From Chromatiaceae bacterium (GTDB lineage Bacteria > Pseudomonadota > Gammaproteobacteria > Chromatiales > Chromatiaceae), in the NCBI GenBank assembly GCA_019356535.1, contig CP037918.1:1240001-1304000 (forward strand): a stretch of 64,000 bases of DNA, read 5' to 3'. Below the pieces are notes generated by a model. It worked only from the letters and a program-made list of their open reading frames with translations. It was not told the DNA's origin and did no database searches. Both the position numbers and the translations under genes were made by a program. Positions 33,047-42,428 of the stretch are shown here, one piece after another. The number at the start of each line of letters is the position of its first letter. Position 1 is the stretch's first letter.

Positions 33047-35086
33047 ATGAACGAGCACGACCTGCACTGGACACTGGACGACAACGGCATCGCCTGGCTG
33101 GCCTTCGACCGCCACGACGGCGACACCAATGTGCTGAGCGAACAGGTCCTGGAAGACTTCGACGCCATGCTGGTGGAGATCGCTCAGGGGCACCCGCGCG
33201 GACTGGTGATCCATTCGGCCAAGCCGGGTGGCTTCATCGCCGGGGCGGACGTGACGTCCTTTGCCCAGGTGGATGACCCGCAGGCCGCCGAGCGTTTCAT
33301 CTTGCGTGTGCACGAGATCTTCCAGCGTCTCGAGAGCATGGCCTTCCCCACGGTAGCCATGATCCACGGCTATTGCCTGGGCGGTGGCCTGGAGCTGGCG
33401 CTGGCCTGTGACTACCGCGTGGCACGCGACGACCCGGACACGCGCATCGGTTTTCCCGAGGTGCGGCTGGGCATCTTCCCCGGCTTCGGGGGCACGGTAC
33501 GCGCCCTGCGTGCCCTGGGGCCGCTGCAGGCCCTGCCGCTGATGCTCGCCGGGCGTACGCTCGACGGACGCCGCGCCAGGCGGCTCGGTCTGGTGGATGA
33601 GGCCGTACCCGAGCGACAGTTGCGCAATGTCGCGCGCCTGCTCATCGAGCAGCACCGCCCGCCGCGCCGTGCCTCGCTGGCCGCTCGCCTGCCCGGTCTC
33701 CTGCCCCTGCGTCCCGCAGTGGCCGTCTTCATGGCGCGCCAGCTGCGTGCGCGGGTGAATCCCGCGCACTACCCGGCCCCCTTCGCCCTGCTCGATCACT
33801 GGCGGCGGCATGGAGGCAACGCGCATGCCCTGTACGACAGTGAGGCCCGCGAGGTGTCACGTCTGATCGTTTCGGACACCGCGCAGCAACTGATCCGGGT
33901 GTTCCTGTTGCAGGAACGCCTGAAGAGCCTGGCCGACAAGGACGCCTTCGCTCCGCGCCACGTGCACGTGGTCGGTGGCGGAGTGATGGGGGGCGACATC
34001 GCCGCCTGGTGCGCCCTGCAGGGTTTCACTGTCACCTTGCAGGACCGCACGCCCGAGCTGCTGGGCCGGGCCATGGGGCGCGCCGCGCAACTGTTCGCAA
34101 AGCGTCTGAAGGACCGCTATCAAGTGCAGGCGGCGCTGGATCGTCTCACCCCCGACCATCGCGGTCTGGGCGTGCCCCGCGCCGATGTGGTGATTGAGGC
34201 CATCTTCGAAGACGCCGAGGCCAAGCGTGCCCTATACGCCGAGCTCGAACCCCGTCTGCGCGAGGATGCCGTGCTGGCCACCAACACGTCGAGCATTCCG
34301 CTGGACGAGCTGCGCCAGGAGCTAGCGCGCCCCGAACGCCTGATCGGCCTGCATTTCTTCAACCCGGTGGCCAAGATGCCGCTGCTCGAGATCGTGCGCG
34401 ACGAGCACACCGACCCCGGGATGCTGGCACGAGGTTTGGCTTTCGCTCGCCACATCGACAAGCTGCCGCTGCCGGTCAGCACCACGCCGGGCTTCCTGGT
34501 CAACCGGGTGCTCATGCCCTACCTGCTCGAGGCGGTGCACCTGCTCGACGAGGGTGTGCCCGCCGCTGCCATCGACCATGCCGCGTTGGATTTCGGTATG
34601 CCCATGGGGCCCATTGAACTGGCCGACACCGTGGGCCTGGACATCTGCCTGTCGGTGGCGCGCCAGCTGGCGCCACTGCACGACGACCCCCTGCCCGAGC
34701 AGCTTCAACAGCAGGTCGAGGCAGGCTTCCTGGGCAAGAAGAGTGGACGGGGTTTCTACCGCTGGCAAAAAGGACGGCCCCAGAAACCCCGGGTCACCAT
34801 GCCGCCGAAGGCGCGGCTGGAAGAGCTGGCCGAGCGCATGATCCTGCGCCTGATCAACGAGTCGGTTGCCTGCCTGCGCGAGGGTGTGGTCGAGGATGCC
34901 GACCTGCTGGATGCCGGGGTGATCTTCGGCACCGGTTTCGCGCCCTTCCGCGGCGGCCCGTTGCAATATGCCCGCCAGCGCGGGATGGAACGCTGCGAGA
35001 AGCGACTGCACGAACTCGAGGACCATTATGGCCATCAGTTCCACGCCGATCCCGGCTGGCACGCGCTGGCCACCGGGCATGGATGA
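33047..35086 (+). CDS. fadJ: Fused enoyl-CoA hydratase / 3-hydroxyacyl-CoA dehydrogenase
   Basis: A 679-residue bifunctional beta-oxidation enzyme. Residues 1-190 are a crotonase domain (IAGADV oxyanion region, GGGLELALACDY and PEVRLGIFPGFGGT with the two catalytic Glu). A linker follows, then an NAD-binding domain (VVGGGVMGGDIA, about 300-315), NTSS and HFFNPVAKMPLLE, and two C-terminal dehydrogenase domains. It lies 13 bases after the thiolase. Confidence 0.93.
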   Translation: MNEHDLHWTLDDNGIAWLAFDRHDGDTNVLSEQVLEDFDAMLVEIAQGHPRGLVIHSAKPGGFIAGADVTSFAQVDDPQAAERFILRVHEIFQRLESMAFPTVAMIHGYCLGGGLELALACDYRVARDDPDTRIGFPEVRLGIFPGFGGTVRALRALGPLQALPLMLAGRTLDGRRARRLGLVDEAVPERQLRNVARLLIEQHRPPRRASLAARLPGLLPLRPAVAVFMARQLRARVNPAHYPAPFALLDHWRRHGGNAHALYDSEAREVSRLIVSDTAQQLIRVFLLQERLKSLADKDAFAPRHVHVVGGGVMGGDIAAWCALQGFTVTLQDRTPELLGRAMGRAAQLFAKRLKDRYQVQAALDRLTPDHRGLGVPRADVVIEAIFEDAEAKRALYAELEPRLREDAVLATNTSSIPLDELRQELARPERLIGLHFFNPVAKMPLLEIVRDEHTDPGMLARGLAFARHIDKLPLPVSTTPGFLVNRVLMPYLLEAVHLLDEGVPAAAIDHAALDFGMPMGPIELADTVGLDICLSVARQLAPLHDDPLPEQLQQQVEAGFLGKKSGRGFYRWQKGRPQKPRVTMPPKARLEELAERMILRLINESVACLREGVVEDADLLDAGVIFGTGFAPFRGGPLQYARQRGMERCEKRLHELEDHYGHQFHADPGWHALATGHG

Positions 35087-35225
35087 GTCGACAGGCGCTC
35101 CGGAAAACATCCTGTCAGGGGTGCGCTGGCGCGCATGTCGGAATGCCTTTCGACCAGGCACGGGCAAGCTGAAAAGGGCCGATCCCGGCCCACAGGAACA
35201 CGAGGCCATTCAAGGAGTCAAGGCG

Positions 35226-37034
35226 ATGGAGAGAGAACAGGACATCATCTCACTGGAGGCGGCACCTACCCTGGCGCACGCCTTCCATGAACGCGTCCTG
35301 CGCACGCCCGACCAGGTTGCCTGGCGCGACTGGCGCAACGGCCGTTGGAGCGATCACACCTGGGCCGAGAGCCGGGCCGAGGTCGCACTCTGGCAACACG
35401 CCATGCAGGCCGACGGCCTGCAAGCCGGCGAGCGCATCGCCATCCTATGCCGCAATCGCTGGGAATGGGCACTCTGTGACCAGGCCGCGCAGGGCCTGGG
35501 ACTGGTTTCTGTGCCGCTCTACACCAACGACCGCGCGGAGAACATCGGCTGGATCCTGGAGGATGCGGGGGTACGCTGGTTGTTCCTCGAGAAGGCCGAG
35601 CACTGGGATCGGCTGCAGGAGATCCGCGACCGGCTGGACGGATTGACACGTATCGTCACCGGCGAGCGCGTGGAGGGCGAACTGCCCAATGTCATCCACC
35701 TGGACGCCTGGTTGGCACCCGCGCGCACCTTGCCTACTCCGCCGGACTACGTGCTTGATCCTGGCGCGCCCAAAGAGCTGGCCACCATCGTCTATACCTC
35801 GGGCACTACCGGACGGCCCAAAGGGGTGATGCTCTGTCATCACAATATCCTCTGGGACATCCACGCCGCCTTGCAGCAAGTGCCGGTCTATCCGCAGGAC
35901 ATGCTGCTGTCCTTCCTGCCACTGTCGCACACCCTGGAGCGCACTGCCGGGTACTACCTGCCCATTGTCACCGGCACCCCGGTCGCGTTCTCGCGCGGCA
36001 TCCAGCAACTGGCCGACGACCTGGCCATGATGAAACCCACGTTGATGATCTCGGTACCGCGTATCTTCGAGCGGGTCTACGGGCGCATCAGCGCCAAGGT
36101 GGCCGAGGAATCCGCCATGAAACAATGGCTGTTTCACAAGGCGGTGGCCCTCGGCTGGCAGCGTTTCGAATGGCGGCAGGGACGTGCGTACTGGACGCTC
36201 GGGCTGTTGCTGCAACCCTTGCTCGACCGTCTGGTCGGTCGCAAGATTCGGCAGCGTCTGGGTGGTCGCCTGCGCTTCACCGTGTGTGGCGGCGCTGCCC
36301 TGGGCGAGGAGGTGGCGCGGCGGTTCATCGGACTGGGGGTGCCCATCCTGCAAGGCTATGGGCTCACCGAGACCAGCCCGGTGATCGCGGTCAACTCCCT
36401 GGAGGACAACCTGCCGGTCAGCGTTGGCCGCGCCCTGCCCGGCATCGAGGTGCGGACAGGCGAGAACGACGAGCTGCTCACCCGCAGCCCGGCTGTGATG
36501 CTCGGCTACTGGAACAACCCCGAGGCCACCGCACGCATTATCGATGACGAGGGCTGGCTGCATACCGGTGACCAGGTGGCCATCGACGAGCAGGGCCATA
36601 TCCGCATCACCGGGCGCATCAAGGAGATCATCGTGCTCTCCAATGGCGAGAAGGTGCCGCCGGCCGACATGGAGAATGCCATCGCGCTCGACGAATTGAT
36701 CGACCAGGTGATGGTCATCGGCGAGGGCAAACCTTATCTCAGCGCTCTGGTGGTACCCAACCCCGAGGCACTGGAGCAGCTCGCCCGCGAGCTGCATCTG
36801 GACTCGGCCAATCAGGCGATTTACGATGATGCGCACCTGCGCGAAGTGCTGATGGAACACATCGAGGAACGTACCCGTGACTTTCCGGGCTATGCGCGGA
36901 TCCGCCGGATCGCCATACTCGACCATCCCTGGACGCCGGACAATGGGTTGATGACCCCGACCCTCAAGTTGCGGCGCGAGCGCATCTTGCAGCAATGCCA
37001 TGACCTGACTGAACACCTCTATGCCGGACACTGA
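35226..37034 (+). CDS. Long-chain acyl-CoA synthetase (AMP-forming)
   Basis: A 602-residue ANL-family ligase that activates fatty acids to acyl-CoA and so feeds the beta-oxidation genes just upstream. Seen: P-loop YTSGTTGRPKG (about residue 188), GYGLTETSPV, TGD and GRIKEIIVLSNGEKV with the C-terminal lysine region. This is the COG1022 (Faa/FadD15-like) type. Start at 35226 (MEREQD) after AAGGAGTCAAGG; 139 bases separate it from fadJ. Its last codons overlap the thioesterase gene. Confidence 0.92.
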   Translation: MEREQDIISLEAAPTLAHAFHERVLRTPDQVAWRDWRNGRWSDHTWAESRAEVALWQHAMQADGLQAGERIAILCRNRWEWALCDQAAQGLGLVSVPLYTNDRAENIGWILEDAGVRWLFLEKAEHWDRLQEIRDRLDGLTRIVTGERVEGELPNVIHLDAWLAPARTLPTPPDYVLDPGAPKELATIVYTSGTTGRPKGVMLCHHNILWDIHAALQQVPVYPQDMLLSFLPLSHTLERTAGYYLPIVTGTPVAFSRGIQQLADDLAMMKPTLMISVPRIFERVYGRISAKVAEESAMKQWLFHKAVALGWQRFEWRQGRAYWTLGLLLQPLLDRLVGRKIRQRLGGRLRFTVCGGAALGEEVARRFIGLGVPILQGYGLTETSPVIAVNSLEDNLPVSVGRALPGIEVRTGENDELLTRSPAVMLGYWNNPEATARIIDDEGWLHTGDQVAIDEQGHIRITGRIKEIIVLSNGEKVPPADMENAIALDELIDQVMVIGEGKPYLSALVVPNPEALEQLARELHLDSANQAIYDDAHLREVLMEHIEERTRDFPGYARIRRIAILDHPWTPDNGLMTPTLKLRRERILQQCHDLTEHLYAGH

Positions 37035-37431
37035 ATCTAACAAGAACGACTTTCTTGGAACGCGTGAACTCACTTATCGCGTGGTCGCCATGCCCGCTGA
37101 TACCAATGCTGCCGGAGACATCTTCGGTGGCTGGCTGATGTCGCAGATCGACATTGCCGGCAGCGTGCTGGCGATCCGCGAGGCTCGCGGCCGTGTAGCG
37201 ACCGTGGCCGTCAAGGAACTGCGCTTCCTCGCCCCTATCCGCGTCGGCGACCTGGTGAGCTGCTACTCCCAGGTGGTCGCGATCGGCAACACCTCGATCA
37301 CGGTGCACGTCGAGGCCGTGGCCTCGCGCCAGCGCAGTCATGACATCGACGACCAGGATCTGGTGGCCGACGCGGTGCTGGTCTACGTGGCGCTGGATGA
37401 ACAAGGCCGCCCACGGCCGGTGCATCCTTAA
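37021..37431 (+). CDS. yciA: Acyl-CoA thioesterase, YciA-like hotdog protein
   Basis: A 136-residue hotdog-fold thioesterase. GDIFGGWLMSQIDIAGSV carries the catalytic Asp and helix, and RVGDLVSCYSQVVAIGNTSI the beta sheet. YciA hydrolyses a range of acyl-CoAs and may balance CoA during lipid use. It overlaps the ligase gene by 14 bases and closes the lipid cluster. Confidence 0.9.
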   Translation: MPDTESNKNDFLGTRELTYRVVAMPADTNAAGDIFGGWLMSQIDIAGSVLAIREARGRVATVAVKELRFLAPIRVGDLVSCYSQVVAIGNTSITVHVEAVASRQRSHDIDDQDLVADAVLVYVALDEQGRPRPVHP

Positions 37432-37509
37432 AAATCAAGGAGCAGTCGATCGAAAACCCCCGATATTTTGTCGCCGGTCAATATCGAGGCGTTCTGGGGG
37501 TGGACAAGT

Positions 37510-37536
37510 GGGGACAAGGGTGATTGCATTGTCCCC
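37510..37536 (+). promoter_or_regulatory. Inverted repeat touching the next start codon
   Basis: Arms GGGGACAA (37510-37517) and TTGTCCCC (37529-37536) are perfect complements, and the second arm abuts the ATG at 37537. In RNA it would hide the translation start; in DNA it would be a dyad operator. Confidence 0.4.
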
Positions 37537-37917
37537 ATGCTAGACCGACTCAGACAGCACGACCTTCGCGTCCGCCTGGCCCTGGGGCTGGTGGCGGTGC
37601 TGTTTACACAGCTGCTGTTGCCCATTCAGGCTCACAGTCGGCTGGCGCGCGACGGTCATGGTCTGACCGTGGTGGTCTGCACCCTAGAGGGTCCCCGCGA
37701 AATCGAGCTGAGCCTGCCAGGAGCCGGTGACGATAGTCCACACGGCTCGGCGGCGATGGCTTTCTCCGACCTGCTCAATCACTTCACCCCGGCAGCACCG
37801 GTGGTGCGACCGCCGCAGGCCGTACTGCTACGGATGGCCGTGGTTGCCGAGCAGCCAATTCTGCTGCGGCACTCCCCTGCCCCTGTACCACTCGCCCGCG
37901 ATCCTCCCGCGGTCTGA
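37537..37917 (+). CDS. Small exported protein, possibly DUF2946-like
   Basis: A 126-residue protein with one hydrophobic helix (about residues 12-32) and a Pro-rich end. The pattern VVVCTLEGPREIEL then a Pro/Ala-rich tail recalls DUF2946 proteins found beside copper-handling genes, but the usual His/Cys metal motif is not visible. The neighbour is a periplasmic copper chaperone, which supports a metal role weakly. The start could be 37537 or a TTG at 37468; no clear ribosome site. Confidence 0.45.
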   Translation: MLDRLRQHDLRVRLALGLVAVLFTQLLLPIQAHSRLARDGHGLTVVVCTLEGPREIELSLPGAGDDSPHGSAAMAFSDLLNHFTPAAPVVRPPQAVLLRMAVVAEQPILLRHSPAPVPLARDPPAV

Positions 37918-38030
37918 TCTCTTTACCGGCGTCTGCACTCGTCATCAACACGGCGCATCGTCTGGTGCGATGCTGACGCCGGCCTGTCCGCTCTACATGC
38001 CTTTCACATACGCAATGGAGACAGATCGTC

Positions 38031-38528
38031 ATGAAAATACGAATCCTGGCACTTGCCGCCGCACTCTGTGTTCCTGGCCTGACGTTGGCAGCCGATAGCG
38101 ATTCCGTGCGCGTCGAAGCCCCCTACGCGCGAGCGGTCCCCCCAACGGCCCGCAACAGCGGCGCCTTCATGGTGCTGCACAATGCATCGGACCATCCGGT
38201 GCGTGTGGTGGATGCCCGTTCCGACGTGTCGCGGGTGACCGAGCTGCATACCCATGTTCACGACAAGGGGGTGATGCGTATGCGGCGTGTCGATTTCATC
38301 GAGGTGCCGGCCCACGGCAAGGTCGAACTCAAGCCCGGTGGCTATCACGTGATGCTCATCGGACTGAATCACCCGCTGAAACCCGGTGACCCGGTCCATC
38401 TCGAACTGACCCTCGGTGACGGCAGCAAGATGGCTGTCAACCTGAAGGCTCGCCAGACCGGTATGGGGATGATGCACTCCATGAAACAACACATGCAGCA
38501 ACAGCCGATGTCTCCCATGCAGCACTGA
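38031..38528 (+). CDS. PCu(A)C-type periplasmic copper chaperone
   Basis: A 165-residue exported protein: signal peptide to about residue 20 (ending TLAA), then a cupredoxin-like PCu(A)C domain. The Cu(I) ligands HxnMx21-22HxM are visible as ELHTHVHDKGVMRM and GYHVMLIGL. The C-terminus is Met- and His-rich (GMGMMHSMKQHM), an extra metal-binding tail. These proteins supply copper to cytochrome oxidase with Sco proteins. Followed by a terminator. Confidence 0.92.
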   Translation: MKIRILALAAALCVPGLTLAADSDSVRVEAPYARAVPPTARNSGAFMVLHNASDHPVRVVDARSDVSRVTELHTHVHDKGVMRMRRVDFIEVPAHGKVELKPGGYHVMLIGLNHPLKPGDPVHLELTLGDGSKMAVNLKARQTGMGMMHSMKQHMQQQPMSPMQH

Positions 38529-38593
38529 GATGCCCGAGGCCTGCCCAGCCATCAAAGTGGCATCTCTCAACCCTTGAAGAGGGTTGCTCTCCT

Positions 38594-38619
38594 GCCGGGG
38601 CTTGTGCCCCGGCCTTTTT
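38594..38619 (+). terminator. Rho-independent terminator after the copper chaperone
   Basis: Stem GCCGGGGC (38594-38601) with GCCCCGGC (38606-38613), loop TTGT, followed by CTTTTT. Confidence 0.92.
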
Positions 38620-38890
38620 GTCTCTTCCAGCCGCGAAACCCGGCGACTGTTACAAGATCCATCTGCTGGCAGCTTTGCTTGACATTCCTTGTCACCAGGT
38701 CGCGGTGGATGGCATTGCCGGCGAGATGCGTTCCCCAGAATTCCTGGCGTTCAGCGTTCGACTCGGCGGGTCCAGCTTCCCCTTCTGGAACGCGATGAGG
38801 GTCGGTTTTCGACCGGTCTGATGCCCTCGCGATCCGCGACTGGATTGCACGCATGAAGGCCCTGCCGCGACTCCAGCTGATGTGCGATCG
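38618..38890 (+). pseudogene. Relic of a glutathione S-transferase gene
   Basis: The stretch between the terminator and the TRAP binding protein gene is not empty. One frame (from about 38633) reads GDCYKIHLLAALLDIPCHQV then RSPEFLAF, which matches the N-terminal thioredoxin-like half of a GST (usual text SGNCYKIRLLLALLG...KSPEFLALNP). After about 38765 homology stops. In a second frame from 38817, ALAIRDWIARMKALPRL matches the GST C-terminus (YPAVRAWIARIEALPGF). The middle, about 150 codons, is missing. The remaining bases to 39017 hold only the leader of the next gene. Confidence 0.65.
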
Positions 38891-39017
38891 AGCTGGGCAT
38901 GCCGCTCCCGTTTCCTGGGTTGTGTCCGGGTGCTTCAACGCGATTGCGCAAGGTCGAAAAGGGGGCTACATTCACGCCTCGGTCGCACTTAAACAGACAA
39001 CCATAAGAGGAACCGAT

Positions 39018-40094
39018 ATGCTGAAGAAATTCCTGGGCTTGGCCCTCACCACTACGCTGGCGCTGGGACTTGCCGCTGGCGTCCAGGCAGCTGACAAGAA
39101 GGTCTACAAGCTGCGCCTGGCCGAAACCTGGCCGCCGAACTTCCCGATTTTCGGCGACGTCACCAAGAGATTCGCGAAGCTGGCTGAAGAGATGTCCGAC
39201 GGGCGTCTCAAGATCACCATCGACTCGAAGAACAAGCACAAGGCGCCGTTCGGCATCTTCGACATGGTCAAGTCCGGCCAGTACGACATGGGTCACTCGG
39301 CCTCCTACTACTGGAAGGGCAAGGACCCCAACACCCTGTACTTCACCACCATGCCCTTTGGTATGACCGCGCCGGAGCAATATGCCTGGTTCTACTATGG
39401 CGGCGGCATGGAGCTGATGAAGAAGGTCTATGACAAGCATGGCCTGCTGTCCTTCCCCGGCGGCAACACCGGCAACCAGATGGGTGGCTGGTTCCGCAAG
39501 GAGATCAAGTCGCTGGACGATCTGAAGGGCCTGAAGATGCGTATCCCGGGTTTTGCTGGCGAGGTGCTGGCCAAGCTGGGCGCCAAGCCGACCAACATCC
39601 CGGCTGGCGAGCTGTACACTGCGCTGGAGCGCAACACTATCGATGCCCTGGAGTGGGTTGGCCCCTCGCTGGATTTGCGCATGGGCTTCCACAAGATCGC
39701 GCCCTACTACTACACCGGCTGGCATGAGCCGGCCACCGAGCTGCAGTTCCTCGTGAACAAGCGTAAGTTCAACAAGCTGCCGAAGGACCTGCAGGCCATC
39801 CTGGTGACCGCTATGAAGGCCGCGGCCTACGACATGTATGCCCAGTCCTATCACGAGAGCGCGGTGAACTGGGAAAAGATCAAGACCGAGTACCCCAACA
39901 TCAAGATCCGCACCTTCCCCAAGGAGGTCATGGACGCCCTGCGCAAGGCCAACGACGAGCTGCTCGCCGAGCGTGCGGCCAAGAACCCGCTGGCCAAGGA
40001 GATCATCGAGTCGCAGAAGGCCTACCTGAAGAAGGTCCGTGCCTGGACCGCCATTTCCGACCAGGCCTATCTGAACTCGGCTGGCGCGGAATAA
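39018..40094 (+). CDS. dctP: TRAP transporter solute-binding protein, DctP family
   Basis: A 358-residue periplasmic binding protein: signal peptide to about residue 25 (ending VQA), then the DctP fold. GNTGNQMGGWFRKEI, the conserved Arg in GLKMRIPG, and DALEWVGP are features I recall from the 2-oxoacid binder TakP, so a 2-oxo or related organic acid is the best guess. AAGAGGAA precedes the ATG. The gene heads a dctP-dctQ-dctM unit, interrupted only by a repeat-containing 228-base gap. Confidence 0.92.
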   Translation: MLKKFLGLALTTTLALGLAAGVQAADKKVYKLRLAETWPPNFPIFGDVTKRFAKLAEEMSDGRLKITIDSKNKHKAPFGIFDMVKSGQYDMGHSASYYWKGKDPNTLYFTTMPFGMTAPEQYAWFYYGGGMELMKKVYDKHGLLSFPGGNTGNQMGGWFRKEIKSLDDLKGLKMRIPGFAGEVLAKLGAKPTNIPAGELYTALERNTIDALEWVGPSLDLRMGFHKIAPYYYTGWHEPATELQFLVNKRKFNKLPKDLQAILVTAMKAAAYDMYAQSYHESAVNWEKIKTEYPNIKIRTFPKEVMDALRKANDELLAERAAKNPLAKEIIESQKAYLKKVRAWTAISDQAYLNSAGAE

Positions 40095-40133
40095 CCACGG
40101 TCTGATCCGCGCGACCGAGCCGTGGTATCGCTA

Positions 40134-40260
40134 TCCCTCCTGGTCTCGCCCGCGAGCGGGAGAGGTCGGGAGGGGTAGCCAGCAAGGGAGCCCTGAACAA
40201 ATGTTCCATTTCCCTCTCCCGTGCGCGGAGGAGGAATTTGATAAGGGCTCCTTAACGCGA
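40134..40260. repeat. REP-like repeat region between dctP and dctQ
   Basis: Contains CCCGCGAGCGGG (40149-40160) and a second GC-rich purine/pyrimidine block (CCCTCTCCCGTGCGCGGAGG near 40212), similar in style to 3010-3206 and 14157-14246. Such hairpins inside a transporter operon often set a high binding-protein to permease ratio by protecting the upstream mRNA. Confidence 0.5.
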
Positions 40261-40322
40261 GGGGCGGTGATGGGTTACCATTGCCGCCTCTTTTATTTCC
40301 GACCGTTGTCTGGAGTCCGGCA

Positions 40323-40859
40323 ATGTCGTTCCTGCTAAAGGCGGAAGCCGCGATCGGCCGATTTTCGATTTGGGTCGGCCACTTTTCTGCTGTCCTGTTG
40401 CTCCTGCTGGTGGCCAATGTCTTCTACGACGTGATCATGCGCTACCTGTTCAACGATGTGTCCATCGGCATGCAGGAGCTGGAATGGCACCTGTTCTCTA
40501 TGATCTTCCTGTTCGGTGTGGCCTATGCCCTGCAGACCGACGGCCATGTGCGGGTGGACATCCTCTACGAAAAAGCCAGCCCGAAAATACGCGCACTGGT
40601 CGACATCTTCGGCACCCTGGCCTTTCTCTGGCCCTTCTGCTTCCTGGTCGCCAGCTATGGCATCGGGTTTGCGCGTGAGGCCTGGGAGATCAACGAGATG
40701 AGTGGCGACCCGGGTGGACTGCCGCATCGCTGGATCATCAAGGGCATGATCAGTTTGTCGTTCGCCTGTGTGCTGATCAGCAGCCTGGGCTTCCTTCTCG
40801 GGGCAATCAATGAACTGCTGGGCCTGAAGGTCCGGCAACATCAGGAAACAGAAATCTAG
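40323..40859 (+). CDS. dctQ: TRAP transporter small permease, DctQ family
   Basis: A 178-residue inner membrane protein with four predicted helices; the segment MRYLFNDVSIGMQELEWHLF is the conserved DctQ core. It pairs with the large permease to form the sodium-dependent TRAP membrane complex. ATG at 40323; the large permease starts 10 bases after its stop. Confidence 0.93.
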   Translation: MSFLLKAEAAIGRFSIWVGHFSAVLLLLLVANVFYDVIMRYLFNDVSIGMQELEWHLFSMIFLFGVAYALQTDGHVRVDILYEKASPKIRALVDIFGTLAFLWPFCFLVASYGIGFAREAWEINEMSGDPGGLPHRWIIKGMISLSFACVLISSLGFLLGAINELLGLKVRQHQETEI

Positions 40860-40869
40860 GAGCGACACC

Positions 40870-42159
40870 GTGGTTGGCATCATCATGTTCGGCGTGGCCC
40901 TGCTGCTGCTGTTGCTGGGCTTCCCGGTAGCCTTCACCTTCGGCGGGGTGGCACTGATCTTCGGGGTCTGGGCCGAGGGCTGGGACCTGTTCGCCTTCAT
41001 GCCCTTCCGCATCTACAACATCATGCAGAACGTGGTGCTGATGGCGGTACCGCTGTTCATCTTCATGGGCCTGGTGCTGCAGAAGACGCAACTGGCCGAG
41101 CAACTGCTCGAATCCATGGGCCGCCTGTTCGGCACGGTGCGTGGCGGACTGGCGGTCTCCACCATCCTGGTCGGCGCCCTGCTCGCCGCTTCCACCGGCG
41201 TGGTGGGCGCCAGCGTGGTGGCGATGGGCGTAATCTCGCTGCCGGTGATGCTCAAGTATGGCTACAACAAGGGCCTGGCCTGCGGCACCATCTGCAGTGC
41301 CGGCACCCTGGGCCAGATCATCCCGCCCTCGATCATCCTCATCATCCTCGGCGACGTGCTGGGCCTGCCGGTGGGCGACCTGTTCCAGGCCGCCGTCATT
41401 CCCGGCCTGGTGCTGGTGGGCATCTACGTCTTCTACGTGCTGAGCATCGCCTGGGCTCGCCCCGCCGCCGCCCCGCCGATACCCTTCGAAGACGATGGCA
41501 GTACGCGGACCCAGCAGATCCTGGAGGCGCTGAAGGCCATCCTGCCGCCACTGGCGCTGATCATCGTGGTGTTGGGCTCGATCTTCGCCGGCATCGCCAC
41601 ACCTACCGAGTCCTCGGCACTGGGCAGTGTGGGGGCCATCGTGCTGGCGATCCTGTACCGCAAGTTCAGCTGGCGGCTGGTATTCGACAGCGCCCTGGAG
41701 ACTGTCAAGATCACCGCCATGGTGTTCGCCATCCTGCTAGGCGCCACCGCCTTCTCGATGACCTTCACCTATACCGGCGGTGACACCATCGTCGAGGAAT
41801 TCATGTTGCAGCTGCCCGGCGAGAAATGGGGCTTCCTGATCCTGTCGATGCTGATCATCCTGTTGCTCGGCTTCTTCATCGATTTCGTGGAGATCTCTTT
41901 CATCGTGGTCCCCATCCTGTCGCCGATCGCAGAGGCGCTGGGTATCAACATGCTGTGGTTCGCGATCCTGATTGCGATGAACCTGCAGACCTCTTTCCTG
42001 ACTCCGCCCTTCGGGTTCAGCCTGTTCTACCTCAAGGGCGTGGCGCCGCCCTCGGTGCGCACCGTGGATATCTATCGCGGCGTGGTGCCCTTCATCCTGA
42101 TCCAGGTGGGCGTGGTCATATCCATTCTCGTCTATCCGGAGTTGTATGGACTTGGGTGA
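40870..42159 (+). CDS. dctM: TRAP transporter large permease, DctM family
   Basis: A 429-residue membrane protein with about twelve helices, the ion-coupled transport subunit. CSAGTLGQIIPPSIILIILGD and the C-terminal NLQTSFLTPPFGFSLFYLKG are family motifs. The start codon is GTG with AGGAGCGAC upstream. Third gene of the TRAP unit. Confidence 0.95.
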   Translation: MVGIIMFGVALLLLLLGFPVAFTFGGVALIFGVWAEGWDLFAFMPFRIYNIMQNVVLMAVPLFIFMGLVLQKTQLAEQLLESMGRLFGTVRGGLAVSTILVGALLAASTGVVGASVVAMGVISLPVMLKYGYNKGLACGTICSAGTLGQIIPPSIILIILGDVLGLPVGDLFQAAVIPGLVLVGIYVFYVLSIAWARPAAAPPIPFEDDGSTRTQQILEALKAILPPLALIIVVLGSIFAGIATPTESSALGSVGAIVLAILYRKFSWRLVFDSALETVKITAMVFAILLGATAFSMTFTYTGGDTIVEEFMLQLPGEKWGFLILSMLIILLLGFFIDFVEISFIVVPILSPIAEALGINMLWFAILIAMNLQTSFLTPPFGFSLFYLKGVAPPSVRTVDIYRGVVPFILIQVGVVISILVYPELYGLG

Positions 42160-42164
42160 GACAC

Positions 42165-42413
42165 ATGATCGAGTCGAAAGAAACGCTGGTAGCCAATTTC
42201 CTGCGTCTCGCGGCCGACTATGAACAAGTGCAGAACCCGGTAACCGGCATCGACCTCGACGATGCCATCGTGCGGCTGCGGCGCTACATCCTGACCCACG
42301 AGAACAACGAGGCCCTGGCGCGCGATCTCTACGACCTGGGCAAGCTCATCCGCAAGCTCGACATGCCCACCTACAGCACCCTGCTGGCGCGCATCCGGGA
42401 CGCCCTGGCCTGA
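42165..42413 (+). CDS. Small hypothetical protein at the end of the TRAP operon
   Basis: An 82-residue, largely helical acidic protein (MIESKETLVANFLRLAADYE) without signal peptide or membrane segment. It starts 5 bases after dctM, so it is probably co-expressed. I do not recognise the family. Confidence 0.6.
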   Translation: MIESKETLVANFLRLAADYEQVQNPVTGIDLDDAIVRLRRYILTHENNEALARDLYDLGKLIRKLDMPTYSTLLARIRDALA

Positions 42414-42428
42414 GATTTCCGACAGCCG

